Assembly (NCBI RefSeq): GCF_001613005.1
Contig: NZ_BDBN01000020.1
Location: 1 to 64,000 of the forward strand
Direction of reading: 5' to 3'
From: Nocardia nova NBRC 15556
Lineage (GTDB): Bacteria > Actinomycetota > Actinomycetes > Mycobacteriales > Mycobacteriaceae
Length of the DNA stretch: 64,000 bases
Shown here piece after piece: positions 26,120-34,996 of the stretch. Position 1 is the stretch's first letter; each line of letters starts with the position of its first letter. The position numbers and the translations under genes are program-made. The notes beneath the pieces are model-generated. The model did no database searches. It was not told the DNA's origin and worked only from the letters and a program-made list of their open reading frames with translations.

Positions 26120-27973
26120 GTGATGGCGCGGCAGACGCGGCGCCGCACCACCGGAGGATTGGCCGAGGAAACCTGGCTGCTGCTCATAGCCCTCGGTCTC
26201 ATTGGGTTGGCGCTGCTCGCATGGGCGGCCCTGTCGGCGGGAAGCTGGTGCGCCGGACTGCCTATCACCGCCCACCCAGTCGCCGCACTACTGCAGGTGA
26301 TGGCCGGCCGGCATCGCTGGCCGTGGCAATCCAGCGTAGTCATGGCGACAGCGCTGGCGGCCATCGGCGCGTTCGCGACCGTATCTCGCAGGCGGTGGGC
26401 ATCGATGCGGCGCAGCGACATCGACCGCGCGGCACGCACGATGGTATCCCCGCGCCAGATCTCCGCGGCGCGACAGCAGGACAACACTAGCGCCGCCGAA
26501 CGGCTGCTCAAAGACGCACCAGCCCACATCCGGGCGCTGCCGGGGCCGCCGCTGGGCCGCACCGTCGTCGGCGGGATCGAGTTGTTCGTGCCGGCCGAGA
26601 TGGGCGTGTTCATCGCGGCCGGGCAACGCACCGGCAAAACAATGGCGTGGGCGATCCCGGCCGTGCTGAGCGCGTGGGGGCCGGTCCTGGCGACCTCCAA
26701 CAAACCAGACCTCTACCGGCACACCGTATTCGGTCGCGAACAACGCGGACGCGTCTGGCTGTGTGACCTGCAAGCCGTGACCGGGCAGCCGGTGTGCGGG
26801 TTCTGGGTCAACCTACTCGACCGCGTCCGAACGTTGGCTGCCGCACGAAAGTTGGCTTCGTTCTTCGTCTCCGGAGCGTCGGGGTCGGCATCAGAACGCG
26901 CCAACGCCCGTGTCGACTCCTACTTCGACGGTGGCGCTCAAGAATTGCTGTCCTTGTATCTTCTCGCGGCCGCATGTGTCGGCGGTGACCTGCTCCACGT
27001 CGCGGAATGGCTATCCAGCGATCAAGATCAGACCCCGATACTGATCCTGCGCCACCACAATCACCGGCGCGCGGCGCAGCGCATCCTCGATGCGCAAGGC
27101 CTGTACGCCCGGCAACGGGATGGGTTGTACGACATGGCACGCCGGTTTCTGAACGTGCTCTCCGACGAGGGCTACGCCACCATGATCACCCCACCCGCCC
27201 GCACCCACATCAGCGTCTACGAGACCAGCGACTCGATCATCATCGACACCGCGCTCGCGCAGGAGACACACAACCTGCCCGAATTCAAACCCGCCGAATT
27301 CGTCACCAGCAACGACGCCCTCTACGCACTGTCGATGACCGGACCCGACTCCGCCAGCGCCCTCACCGCCGCCCTCGTCGGTCAAATCCTGGAATCAGCG
27401 CTGAGGATCGCCCGTGCACGCCCCGACGGGCGCCTGGCCGTGCCGTTGCTGGCGGTGCTCGACGAAGCGGCCAACTGCGCACTCATCGACGAGTTGCCCA
27501 GCTATTACACCTACGCCGCCGGATGCGGTGTCATCCTGCTGACCATCGTGCAGGTCCTCGAACAAGCCGAAGACCTGTGGGGCGCTAACGGACTCACCGT
27601 CATCCGCGCCCAATCGATCGAAATCTACGGCGGCAACATCGCGACCCCTACCTACCTCGAGCAATGGGCGCGCCTGGTCGACGACCACGACGTCGCCGAC
27701 CACTCCCGCTCGATCGGCCCCGGTGGCACCAACCGCTCCACCAGCTGGCGCGCCGAACCCATCCTCAACGTCGCCAAACTCGCCCGCCTGCCCAAAGACC
27801 GCGCCCTGGTCCGCCTCCCCGGCCACGAACCGGTCCTGATCGAAAAACGATTCTGGTGGGACAACCCCGCCCTCGAACCACTCGTCACAAAATCTCTGGC
27901 CCGCTACACCAAAACATCCACACCAAGAGCACGACCGGAAAACGCAGACGGTGCAACAGGAGTCGAACTATGA
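26120..27973 (+). CDS. VirD4/TraG-family coupling protein
   Basis: 617 residues: two N-terminal transmembrane helices (about 20-45 and 70-90), Walker A AAGQRTGKTMAW (about 166), a TraG/VirD4 core, Walker B LLAVLDEAANC (about 442) and the late motif IVQVLEQAEDLWG. Coupling proteins select DNA-relaxase complexes and protein substrates by C-terminal signals and feed them to the VirB channel. Start GTG 26120 or ATG 26123. The protein itself ends NADGATGVEL, like many of its neighbours. ATGA overlap with the next gene. Confidence 0.9.
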   Translation: MMARQTRRRTTGGLAEETWLLLIALGLIGLALLAWAALSAGSWCAGLPITAHPVAALLQVMAGRHRWPWQSSVVMATALAAIGAFATVSRRRWASMRRSDIDRAARTMVSPRQISAARQQDNTSAAERLLKDAPAHIRALPGPPLGRTVVGGIELFVPAEMGVFIAAGQRTGKTMAWAIPAVLSAWGPVLATSNKPDLYRHTVFGREQRGRVWLCDLQAVTGQPVCGFWVNLLDRVRTLAAARKLASFFVSGASGSASERANARVDSYFDGGAQELLSLYLLAAACVGGDLLHVAEWLSSDQDQTPILILRHHNHRRAAQRILDAQGLYARQRDGLYDMARRFLNVLSDEGYATMITPPARTHISVYETSDSIIIDTALAQETHNLPEFKPAEFVTSNDALYALSMTGPDSASALTAALVGQILESALRIARARPDGRLAVPLLAVLDEAANCALIDELPSYYTYAAGCGVILLTIVQVLEQAEDLWGANGLTVIRAQSIEIYGGNIATPTYLEQWARLVDDHDVADHSRSIGPGGTNRSTSWRAEPILNVAKLARLPKDRALVRLPGHEPVLIEKRFWWDNPALEPLVTKSLARYTKTSTPRARPENADGATGVEL

Positions 27974-28821
27974 CCACCCCCGCAACACCCGGAGCTACAC
28001 GCCAGCGAAAGCCCGCGGCACCGGCGTATCCGGACTTCGTCACCTTCGCCGAGCAATGGCTGTTCCCGTTCATCACCGTGCGCCTCGCCGAAGCCAACCG
28101 CGAACATACCTGGACCTGGTGCAGCCAATGGTGGCGCCACCGCGCAGTGAGCGTGCGCATCGCTCACCTGCACCGAGCCTTCGAAGCCATGCGCGCCGAC
28201 AAGAACGCCGCCAGCCTGTCGACCTTCATACTCCATCACCTCGACCCCCACTCCCGCGTCATCCTCGACGCCGCCAACGGCCCCCTGCACCGCTGCACCC
28301 GCACCAAACACGTCGCGCTGCCGTCCCTTTCCTGCGACCCCGTACCGGCCGGATGGTTCAAACCCCCAGCCAGCCCCGACACCAAATCGGGCGACACCAA
28401 GCCTTACCGCTTCGGCCACTACGCCGATTTCGTGGCCCAATGGCTGCTGCCGGTCACCGCGGTCCGCATCGCCGCCAACCATCGCGAAGACCAATACACG
28501 TGGTGTCGAAGATGGTGGGACCACCGCAGCGTCGCCGTCCGCTTCGCCGCACTGCATGTCGTGTTCGAAGCCGCCCGCGTCGCCGAGGACCGCTCTGCCA
28601 TGTCGACACTGTTCGTCTCCCACACCGACCCGCACTTCCGATACATCCTCGACGCCGCGAACGGGCCCCTTCACCGCTGCACCCCCGACCACCACACCCC
28701 CGAAATTGGCCTACCAGCAGCGGACGTCCCCACCAACTGGTTCACCACACTCGGGAACTCCATTGCGATAGAGGAACTCGGATTCGGACCGGACTTCCGT
28801 AAGCAAGGAGGGCAGCGATGA
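27970..28821 (+). CDS. Tandem DUF4913 protein
   Basis: 283 residues with two copies of the DUF4913 pattern: residues about 20-110 (FAEQWLFPFITVRLAE, WCSQWWRHRAVSVRIAHLHR, HHLDPHSRVILDAANGPLHR) and about 145-240 (FVAQWLLPVTAVRIAA, WCRRWWDHRSVAVRFAALH, SHTDPHFRYILDAANGPLHR). DUF4913 is common as a single domain beside actinobacterial transfer genes; its function is unknown. The two copies agree in the NGPLHRC end, so an internal duplication is clear. ATGA overlap with virD4; no acidic tail. Confidence 0.85.
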   Translation: MTTPATPGATRQRKPAAPAYPDFVTFAEQWLFPFITVRLAEANREHTWTWCSQWWRHRAVSVRIAHLHRAFEAMRADKNAASLSTFILHHLDPHSRVILDAANGPLHRCTRTKHVALPSLSCDPVPAGWFKPPASPDTKSGDTKPYRFGHYADFVAQWLLPVTAVRIAANHREDQYTWCRRWWDHRSVAVRFAALHVVFEAARVAEDRSAMSTLFVSHTDPHFRYILDAANGPLHRCTPDHHTPEIGLPAADVPTNWFTTLGNSIAIEELGFGPDFRKQGGQR

Positions 28822-28825
28822 CGCG

Positions 28826-30025
28826 GTGCTGAGGAGCACACGCGAGTTGGCCAGCCTGGTGACGCCGGAGCTACGATGCGTGCTCCACTTGCTGCCGCAC
28901 GAAGGAACGGCTCCCTTCCTGATGACGAACAGAGCAAAAATTCGATGGGATGACGCCAGGGGCGTCTTTGTTGATCAGAACGATCGCGTCTTGGCGGCCT
29001 ACAACCCCCTTTCCGCGACGCGGGGGAGACTCGACGAGTTTCAGGATGTCACCGCTGGTGAACTGTTGCAGGCGCTCGGACATGCGGCAACGAGTGTCGA
29101 CGATAGGACGGACCCGACAGCGGCAATATCGATTTCCTACCTGCCCAGTGATGTGGGTGTCTACCGGGCGGCATGGGCAGCAAACTATCCCTATCCCGAA
29201 GATATGCTTTCGATCGACTGGCGTGGAGGTCGTGTCGAATTCACGATTGAAGTGGTGTTGCCGAGAAAATCAAATTTCACTGACAAGGTCATTCGGTCGA
29301 TGACCGAACCCCTCCTGGCAGCCAAAGGTATGACCTGTATCGAGACAAGGTTCTACGACGACTCCAGCGATGGTGGTGCCTGCGAGCTGACAGTGCTCCC
29401 GCCGGCAGAGGCCACTGTCCGGGAGATGGCCTTCATGGTATCGCAGCTGCGCGACATCGTTATGAACGAACCGCTTTCCGCTACTCCAGTAAACGCGTTC
29501 GCGGCGATCGAATCTGGGGAAATCCAATTCATGTTGGGCACAGTCGAGTCGGAGACGCTGGACGCGAAAGCCAGCCACTACTCAAAGCACGACCGGTCTC
29601 GCATCGTAATCGCCGGAGATGTTGCAGCGTTTGCGAACTCAGCCAAGGGTGGGATCATCGTTATAGGAGCCAGGACCGTCAAGGATCTCCATGGCCGCGA
29701 CATAATCGCCGAGATCAACGGCACCGCAATCGACGTCGGTGCCACCGATCGATACAGGAAGGCGGTCGAGGACCTCGTTTTTCCTGAGGTCGCGGGCATC
29801 AAGATGTGTCGCGCTCCAGCAGCGCTAGGCGAGGTTGTCGCGTTACTAATACCTGCGCAGCATCCTGATCGCCTTCCATTCATCGTCCGCGCGGCTACCC
29901 AAACCGAGGGCAGAATGAGTTCGGCACTCTTCCAAGTACCAGTACGTTACGGCGACTCCAACATTCCGGCCAGAATCGAAACCATCCACCGCCGCCTCCG
30001 TCGCATCGACCAAGAAGACCAATAG
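28826..30025 (+). CDS. Schlafen AlbA-like domain protein
   Basis: 399 residues. The C-terminal half contains DVAAFANSAKGGIIVIGART (about 268-287), the signature helix-strand of the Schlafen AlbA_2 domain, in which an Asn and the GG turn are typical. The N-terminal 230 residues (CVLHLLPHEGTAPFLM, SYLPSDVGVYRAA) are not recognised. Codon use is visibly less GC-rich than neighbours, suggesting separate acquisition. AlbA_2 proteins are nucleic-acid or nucleotide binding, several in defence or regulation. Start GTG 28826 lies 4 bases after the DUF4913 stop; an ATG at 28922 is an alternative. Confidence 0.6.
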   Translation: MLRSTRELASLVTPELRCVLHLLPHEGTAPFLMTNRAKIRWDDARGVFVDQNDRVLAAYNPLSATRGRLDEFQDVTAGELLQALGHAATSVDDRTDPTAAISISYLPSDVGVYRAAWAANYPYPEDMLSIDWRGGRVEFTIEVVLPRKSNFTDKVIRSMTEPLLAAKGMTCIETRFYDDSSDGGACELTVLPPAEATVREMAFMVSQLRDIVMNEPLSATPVNAFAAIESGEIQFMLGTVESETLDAKASHYSKHDRSRIVIAGDVAAFANSAKGGIIVIGARTVKDLHGRDIIAEINGTAIDVGATDRYRKAVEDLVFPEVAGIKMCRAPAALGEVVALLIPAQHPDRLPFIVRAATQTEGRMSSALFQVPVRYGDSNIPARIETIHRRLRRIDQEDQ

Positions 30026-30187
30026 ACCGATCCAATCGCTGCGGTGTGGCAGCCCTTCCGGTAGCCAGACGCTGCCGAGGTGAGCGAGGGTCAGTTTCCT
30101 GCCGACACAAATTATTCGATTTAGGGCTTACCAGCGGAGCGGTGTAGTCTTCGGTGCGACCACCGAGCCCTTCAGGAGTTGTCTGCG

Positions 30188-30643
30188 ATGGCTGACCGCC
30201 ACCTGATCGACGTCCATATACTTCTCGCCGACGGGGACCGACTTCTGTTGACCCGTCGCGGCGGATCCGATGAGTTCGCCGGAAGATGGCATCTGCCTTC
30301 GGGAAAGCTCGACAAGGCAGAGGCCATCACGACGGCCGCGGCGCGCGAGGCGTACGAGGAGGTCGGGGTCGTGATCGATCCAGCTGATCTACGCGTCGTT
30401 CACGTCGCGCATGTGGCCGACTCCGGACCGGAGCCGCGTCTCGGCGTGTTTCTGCACACCACGCGCTGGCAGGGCGAGCCGGTCAATCGAGAGCCGGACA
30501 AATGCCTGGGGGTGGCGTGGTTCGGGTTCGACGAGCTACCCGACGACATCATCGAGTACCCGGCCGTCGGGATCCACGCCTTCCTCGACGGTGACGCCAC
30601 GTTGTTCAGCGAATACGGCTGGCCGGTTCCCGCTGTCGTGTAG
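30188..30643 (+). CDS. Nudix hydrolase
   Basis: 151 residues with a full Nudix box: G-x5-E-x7-REAYEEVGV at about 40-62 (GKLDKAEAITTAAAREAYEE). Nudix enzymes cleave nucleoside diphosphates linked to another group. FAGRWHLPSGK just before the box is like MutT/pyrophosphohydrolases acting on nucleotides. Start ATG 30188 after AGGAG at 30173-30177; TTG at 30179 is less likely. It is convergent with the radical SAM gene, with 1 base between the stops. Possibly removes phosphate from a nucleotide intermediate of the neighbouring cluster. Confidence 0.85.
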   Translation: MADRHLIDVHILLADGDRLLLTRRGGSDEFAGRWHLPSGKLDKAEAITTAAAREAYEEVGVVIDPADLRVVHVAHVADSGPEPRLGVFLHTTRWQGEPVNREPDKCLGVAWFGFDELPDDIIEYPAVGIHAFLDGDATLFSEYGWPVPAVV

Positions 30644-30644
30644 C

Positions 30645-32114
30645 TCAGCCGTGAGTGCGCGCATATTGCGTTCGACTGAGGTAGGTCGATTTGTCCCGGA
30701 CGAAGCTGATCGGTGCCTCCGACAGCTGGATGCCTGAGGAGAAGTTGAATTCATCTCGGCCGTACATGGTTTCGTCGACTCCGCCGGCGGTGAGGTCGAC
30801 CGGTGTGTAGTCGAGCAGCTGCTGCGGTGTGTAGCGGCCGGTGGCCATGAGACGGGTCCATTCCGGGGTGCCAGGGTAAGGCCGAAATTCGAACACGCTC
30901 GCTCGAAACGTCCCGGGCAGATGGTCTGAGGCGTCCCACAGTCGGTGGATCAGGGCCTCGGTGTCGTCTATCTCCTGCTTCGTTTCACCAGGGAAGCCGA
31001 GGATGAAGTAGCCCTTCACGTTGATGCCCCGGATCAGAAGCCGGTGGGCGACACGGACGGCCATGTCGGGGGTGATGCGTTTGTCGATGTGTCGCAGGAC
31101 GCGCTCGCTGCCGGATTCGATGCCGAGCGCGACCTCGCGTAACCCGTTGGCCGCCAATATATCCAGCATCGCGTCGCTTGCGTGGTCGAGGACGTTGATG
31201 CGACCGGTGGCATCCCAGCGCGCCCAGTCGCCGATGTGTTCGGTGCTGAAGCCGTTCATCATTGTTTCAATGACTTTCTTCCAGCCGAGGAACAGGTCGT
31301 CGACGAACCGGAATGCGGTGACATCGTGCTGCTCGCGCAGCTGGGTCATTTCCTCGACGATGTTGTGCGGCTTGCGAACCCGGATGGTGATGTCGGGGTT
31401 GGCGCTGACAGCGGCGCCGCAGAAGGTGCAGTTGTAGGGACAGCCGCGAGCGCCGACCATGTTGGCTTCCCAGCGACCGCTCTCCCAATGCGGGTCTTGG
31501 CACAGGTAGGCGCGATCGACGAACGGCATCGTGTCGAGGTTCGGTGCCAGATGGTGCTGCGTGCCGGGCAGGCCGCCGGTGACCGGAGTTTTCATGATCG
31601 GGTCCAGCCACATGACGCCGGGGAGTCGAGTGCGGTTGCGCTGATCTTTCAGCAGCTCGACTACGCGGGTTTCGGCTTCTCCGAGTACCAGTGCGGTGCA
31701 GCGGCTCATTCGAGGGTCGGTGAGTATGTCAGCGGGCATAGCCTTGGCCTGGTGGCCACCGAGCATCACCAAGATGGCGGGGTCAAGCCCGGCAGCGATA
31801 GTCGCGGAGATTTCGTAGGTCGGCGCGAGCAAGTTCATTCCCGCCCAACGCGGGCGGGTCGCGTTCACTACGTCGATGGTTTCGGTGATGCCGAGGCCGT
31901 GTGCTTCGGCATCGAGTACGGCGACATTGAACCCGTGGTGGGCGGCGTAGGTGGCGATGTAGGCCATCCCGAGCACCGGGAGTGTGAAGTCGTTGACCCG
32001 CGGCCGGAGGGAATAGTCGCGTAGCGGCGCGTTGACCAGTAGTAGGTCGAGTTTGCGTTTCGGGTCGGCTCCCGCGAGCAGGTCAGGACGTGGCCGAGTG
32101 GTCGAGCTTTCCAT
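30645..32114 (-). CDS. B12-binding radical SAM enzyme
   Basis: 489 residues: N-terminal Rossmann-like B12-binding region (about 20-150, LLLVNAPLRDYS, AVLDAEAHGLGIT, VMLGGHQAKAMP), then the radical SAM core with GARGCPYNCTFCG (the C-x3-C-x2-C cluster, about 222-233), KGYFILGFPGETK and a late FEFRPYPGTPEW. B12-radical SAM enzymes do methylations and ring rearrangements on unactivated carbons. Start ATG 32114 with GGGGGA upstream; it overlaps the HhH-GPD gene by 32 bases. The substrate is unknown; neighbours suggest a nucleotide- or base-derived compound. Confidence 0.85.
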   Translation of the reverse strand: MESSTTRPRPDLLAGADPKRKLDLLLVNAPLRDYSLRPRVNDFTLPVLGMAYIATYAAHHGFNVAVLDAEAHGLGITETIDVVNATRPRWAGMNLLAPTYEISATIAAGLDPAILVMLGGHQAKAMPADILTDPRMSRCTALVLGEAETRVVELLKDQRNRTRLPGVMWLDPIMKTPVTGGLPGTQHHLAPNLDTMPFVDRAYLCQDPHWESGRWEANMVGARGCPYNCTFCGAAVSANPDITIRVRKPHNIVEEMTQLREQHDVTAFRFVDDLFLGWKKVIETMMNGFSTEHIGDWARWDATGRINVLDHASDAMLDILAANGLREVALGIESGSERVLRHIDKRITPDMAVRVAHRLLIRGINVKGYFILGFPGETKQEIDDTEALIHRLWDASDHLPGTFRASVFEFRPYPGTPEWTRLMATGRYTPQQLLDYTPVDLTAGGVDETMYGRDEFNFSSGIQLSEAPISFVRDKSTYLSRTQYARTHG

Positions 32115-32877
32115 GGTTGATCCCCCACGTGAGTGTCAAAATTGTCCAGGCGGACAACTGGTTTCCCGCCATCTCTTCCCAGGCGGCCTTGAACGCTGGT
32201 GCTCCCTGTGGCCAGTCCCGCTCCGGGTTGAGCCGCCGCGCCGCCGGTTGAACAGCGATGTCGGAGTAGTCGTAGAAGCTGAAGTCGTTGGTGTAGTCAG
32301 CGACCGCGGTGCATGCCGTCCAGCGCCCTACCCGGGGAATGGTTTGTAGCGCCTGCACCAGGTCGACGGCGGGCAACGTTTCCCAGACCTCGCCGTGGGC
32401 GTGGAAGCAGCGTGCCGCGTCGCGTAGCGCTGACTTGGGGAATGCCGCACCGACGGTTCCGAACTGTTCGTCGGTGAGGGCGAGGATCCGATGCGGCTCA
32501 GGGAACAGCCAAGCCGTCAAACCGTCGCGGGTGACCGGTTCACCGTAGGCGGTGCAGAATCTGAGGTATCGAGTGCGGGCGTGGCCCGCTTGGACCACTT
32601 GCCGCATAATCGCCGCCGTCACCGCGTCCCACAGCGACGGATTGGCCACGCGCACAACAATTCCAGCGTTCTTCAACGGCATCACCAAGTCCTCGGGGCC
32701 GGACAAAACGCTCGGATCGACCGTGTCGATTCGTATGCTGCTCTCACCGGAGTCAACGTCCTCCGCGCGCTCGGCAGACTTGGCCTCGATCAACACGGCA
32801 GAGTCACCGACGGCGACAGCCCGGTATACGGTACCGGCGTCGGTATGCAGCCAGGCGGGGTGGTCGGTCATGATCAT
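32083..32877 (-). CDS. HhH-GPD (AlkA-like) base-excision protein
   Basis: 264 residues. The N-terminal 90 are not recognised. The C-terminal part has the glycosylase HhH-GPD layout: VDLVQALQTIPRVGRWTAC (helix-hairpin-helix, about 178-195), then YTNDFSFYDYSDIAVQP, where an Asp in the catalytic region is present (DYSD). Normally such enzymes remove damaged bases from DNA. In this setting a role on a modified base or as self-protection is possible. ATG 32877 with AAGGAAG upstream. Next gene upstream in the operon is the kinase. Confidence 0.7.
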   Translation of the reverse strand: MIMTDHPAWLHTDAGTVYRAVAVGDSAVLIEAKSAERAEDVDSGESSIRIDTVDPSVLSGPEDLVMPLKNAGIVVRVANPSLWDAVTAAIMRQVVQAGHARTRYLRFCTAYGEPVTRDGLTAWLFPEPHRILALTDEQFGTVGAAFPKSALRDAARCFHAHGEVWETLPAVDLVQALQTIPRVGRWTACTAVADYTNDFSFYDYSDIAVQPAARRLNPERDWPQGAPAFKAAWEEMAGNQLSAWTILTLTWGINHGKLDHSATS

Positions 32878-32892
32878 GCAGTTCTTCCTTCG

Positions 32893-33510
32893 CTAGCGTG
32901 GTGGTCCGGCAGCGGGTCCGACGAGGTGTGCGATGGCGAGGGCTGTCTCGGCTTTCGCGTGCTCGGTGCAGTCGATCACATGGACCGGCCAGCCCCGTGC
33001 CCGGAGATCGTCGGCGACCTGGTCGAACAACTCCAGTTCGCGGCCGATGCTGTAGGCGGGCCGGCGTTCGAACCGGTTGTGTGCGCCGCGTGCGGTGAGA
33101 CGGTCTGCGACGACCTTAGGGTCGGCTCGCAGGACGACTGCCATGTCCGGGACCCGGATCCCGGCGTTCAACTGCCATACCCGCTCCGCGGGTACCCCGT
33201 CGATCACTTGTAGGACCAGGCTGGACGGCAGGTACCGGTCGCACACCACGATCTTCTCGTCATCGAGTGCAGGCACGATCTCGACGTGTTGCTGATGATG
33301 CCGGTCCCCAGCAACCAGACACGCCAATGCAATTCCGGTATAGGTGTCGGTGTGCCCGCGTATGTGGTTACCGAGCACGGTACGGCTCGGCTGGCTGGTC
33401 GCGTACGCGGGGAGGCCTGTGCTGCGCAGGTATTCCACCGTCGATGCCACAGTGGTGGACTTGCCGACTCCACCCGCGCCGTCGATCGTGATCAGTCGTC
33501 CCGTCACCAT
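32893..33510 (-). CDS. Thymidylate-kinase-like P-loop kinase
   Basis: 205 residues: Walker A DGAGGVGKSTT (about 10-20), CDRYLPSSL (the DR-Y motif typical of dTMP kinases, about 91-99), RADPKVVADRLTARG, and a LID-like basic helix. This is too divergent to be the housekeeping Tmk. It may phosphorylate a nucleoside or nucleoside-like intermediate, or act as a self-resistance function. Start ATG 33510 with AGGAG close upstream. First gene of the kinase / HhH-GPD / radical SAM operon. Confidence 0.8.
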   Translation of the reverse strand: MVTGRLITIDGAGGVGKSTTVASTVEYLRSTGLPAYATSQPSRTVLGNHIRGHTDTYTGIALACLVAGDRHHQQHVEIVPALDDEKIVVCDRYLPSSLVLQVIDGVPAERVWQLNAGIRVPDMAVVLRADPKVVADRLTARGAHNRFERRPAYSIGRELELFDQVADDLRARGWPVHVIDCTEHAKAETALAIAHLVGPAAGPPR

Positions 33511-33677
33511 CGGCTCCTATTGCTCTTGCACCGATGCTCTGTTGCCACAAGCGACATCCTCAGACGCGGGTGCCACGATTCGATAAACATCTCTCCTAAC
33601 CTTTCCAAACCAGAAGACTCGTACGAATTTTCGGAATCGTCGGCCGCTTTCCGGCCAGCATCGAGCTGCGGTGACGG

Positions 33678-33830
33678 TCACGGCTCGCTGTCCTCCTCGT
33701 CCTCGATCCGTTGACGGATCTCATCCACCGACCGGCCTCTGGGGATCCTGTCCGGCCACCACCACACCACGGCGATGACAACCAACAACACAATGACGGT
33801 GGTCACGCCGGAGACCCAGATATCGCTCAC
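33678..33830 (-). CDS. Small single-pass membrane protein
   Basis: 50 residues from GTG 33830: short N-terminus, a hydrophobic helix (GVTTVIVLLVVIAVVWWW, about 8-25) and a charged tail rich in Asp/Glu (EIRQRIEDEEDSEP). GTGA overlap with the upstream gene fixes the start. Function unknown. Confidence 0.55.
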   Translation of the reverse strand: MSDIWVSGVTTVIVLLVVIAVVWWWPDRIPRGRSVDEIRQRIEDEEDSEP

Positions 33831-34072
33831 GGAAGTGCCCACAACCGTTCGCAGGGCAGCCGCCGGCGCTGCGGATCTGGCGCCTCGAACGTCACCGACA
33901 CAGTCGGGTAGTCGGTGACCCAATGCACTGCGAACCGGATCGCGGCCGGCATGCACGCGACGAACTTCAGCTCATGCGTATTCGGAACGGTGATCAGTAC
34001 ACACAGCCCGATGTCCGGTTCGTGCGGCAGCGGCGAGTTGGGTTGAGCTTCAGTGGGTTCGGCGAAGCTCAT
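33827..34072 (-). CDS. Small hypothetical protein
   Basis: 81 residues with no recognised domain: LCVLITVPNTHELKFVACMP and VTDYPTVSVTFEAPD suggest a small beta-rich protein. 9 bases after the gene at 34082-34714 and overlapping the membrane peptide downstream, so a three-gene operon is likely. Function unknown. Confidence 0.55.
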   Translation of the reverse strand: MSFAEPTEAQPNSPLPHEPDIGLCVLITVPNTHELKFVACMPAAIRFAVHWVTDYPTVSVTFEAPDPQRRRLPCERLWALP

Positions 34073-34081
34073 CGCGGCTCG

Positions 34082-34714
34082 CTACTGCTTCCCGATCGAG
34101 GCGTAGTCGGCCAACCCGCTCAAGACGTCGAGCAGAGTCTCGAGGTTGACCCCGTCCGGTAGCGGAGCGTCGTCGGTGCGCCGCGGCCGGAACCTCAGTC
34201 CGCGGGCAGCGGCGCGCTCGCGAGGGCTGTCGACCGGTGGAACGATCTTGCCCTCGCGGACGAGGCAGCTGTACGCGCTCGCCTTGCGCGGGCATTCGAC
34301 GGCACGGCAATCCACGTGCTCCTGCATGATCTGTTGCGCCGCAGCGACGGTGAGCGGCTGCTGCGGATGGGAGTGTTCCGGGTGGGCGAAGCCCGGCAGA
34401 GTCGCCGCCCAGGTTGCTGGGGGACAGACCGTTTCGAGGTCGAACATCTCGCACACCCGGCTCGGGGTGTTGCCGACCGTCTCCAGGTCGTAGACGACCA
34501 TCGCGTCGACGTTCAGGCTGGCGGCCAGCCCGAGTGCATAGCCGACCGGATCGGTGGCGTCGACCGGCGGCCGCACTGTATAGAGATGGAGGTAGCCGAG
34601 TCGTTCTGCGTGACGCTGGGCCTCCATCGCGTGTCGCGGCGCGTTCGGGCCGGAAACCTCCGCGCGTACGAGGCATACCGCGGTGGGCTGGTGGTTCGGT
34701 TCGGCGGAATCCAT
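34082..34714 (-). CDS. Hypothetical protein with recombinase-like N-terminal fold
   Basis: 210 residues from ATG 34714 (GGAGG upstream; an ATG 33 bases earlier has no Shine-Dalgarno). The first 85 residues (AVCLVRAEVSGPNAPRHAME, HLYTVRPPVDATDPVG, VDAMVVYDLETVGNT) recall the serine-recombinase N-terminal alpha/beta pattern seen in some actinobacterial small proteins, but no catalytic Ser motif is clear. Toward the C-terminus is a Cys group (VDCRAVECPRKASAYSC). Function unknown. Divergent from the XRE regulator with a 282-base gap. Confidence 0.5.
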   Translation of the reverse strand: MDSAEPNHQPTAVCLVRAEVSGPNAPRHAMEAQRHAERLGYLHLYTVRPPVDATDPVGYALGLAASLNVDAMVVYDLETVGNTPSRVCEMFDLETVCPPATWAATLPGFAHPEHSHPQQPLTVAAAQQIMQEHVDCRAVECPRKASAYSCLVREGKIVPPVDSPRERAAARGLRFRPRRTDDAPLPDGVNLETLLDVLSGLADYASIGKQ

Positions 34715-34996
34715 TGGCAGTCCTCCCATCTCGTGTGTGAACGGCACCCGCCGCCGAAGATCCGTTCGCCCGACGATCCGGCGTCGCTGTGGGGTGGATC
34801 GACGAACGAAAGGGGTGCCGGTTCGATCCGGCGGCGGGGCCTGGTATGAGGGTTGCTCCAGTCGAAAGCATTGACCACGAAGTAATTCCGCAGCTTTCCC
34901 GCAATTTTCAGTCGCTCGAGGTTGCCTAGGTGACGGCTCGGTGGGGGAGGTGTACGTTTCGATCTAGAACGCGGCACGAGCAGGGGAGCTGGGCCG

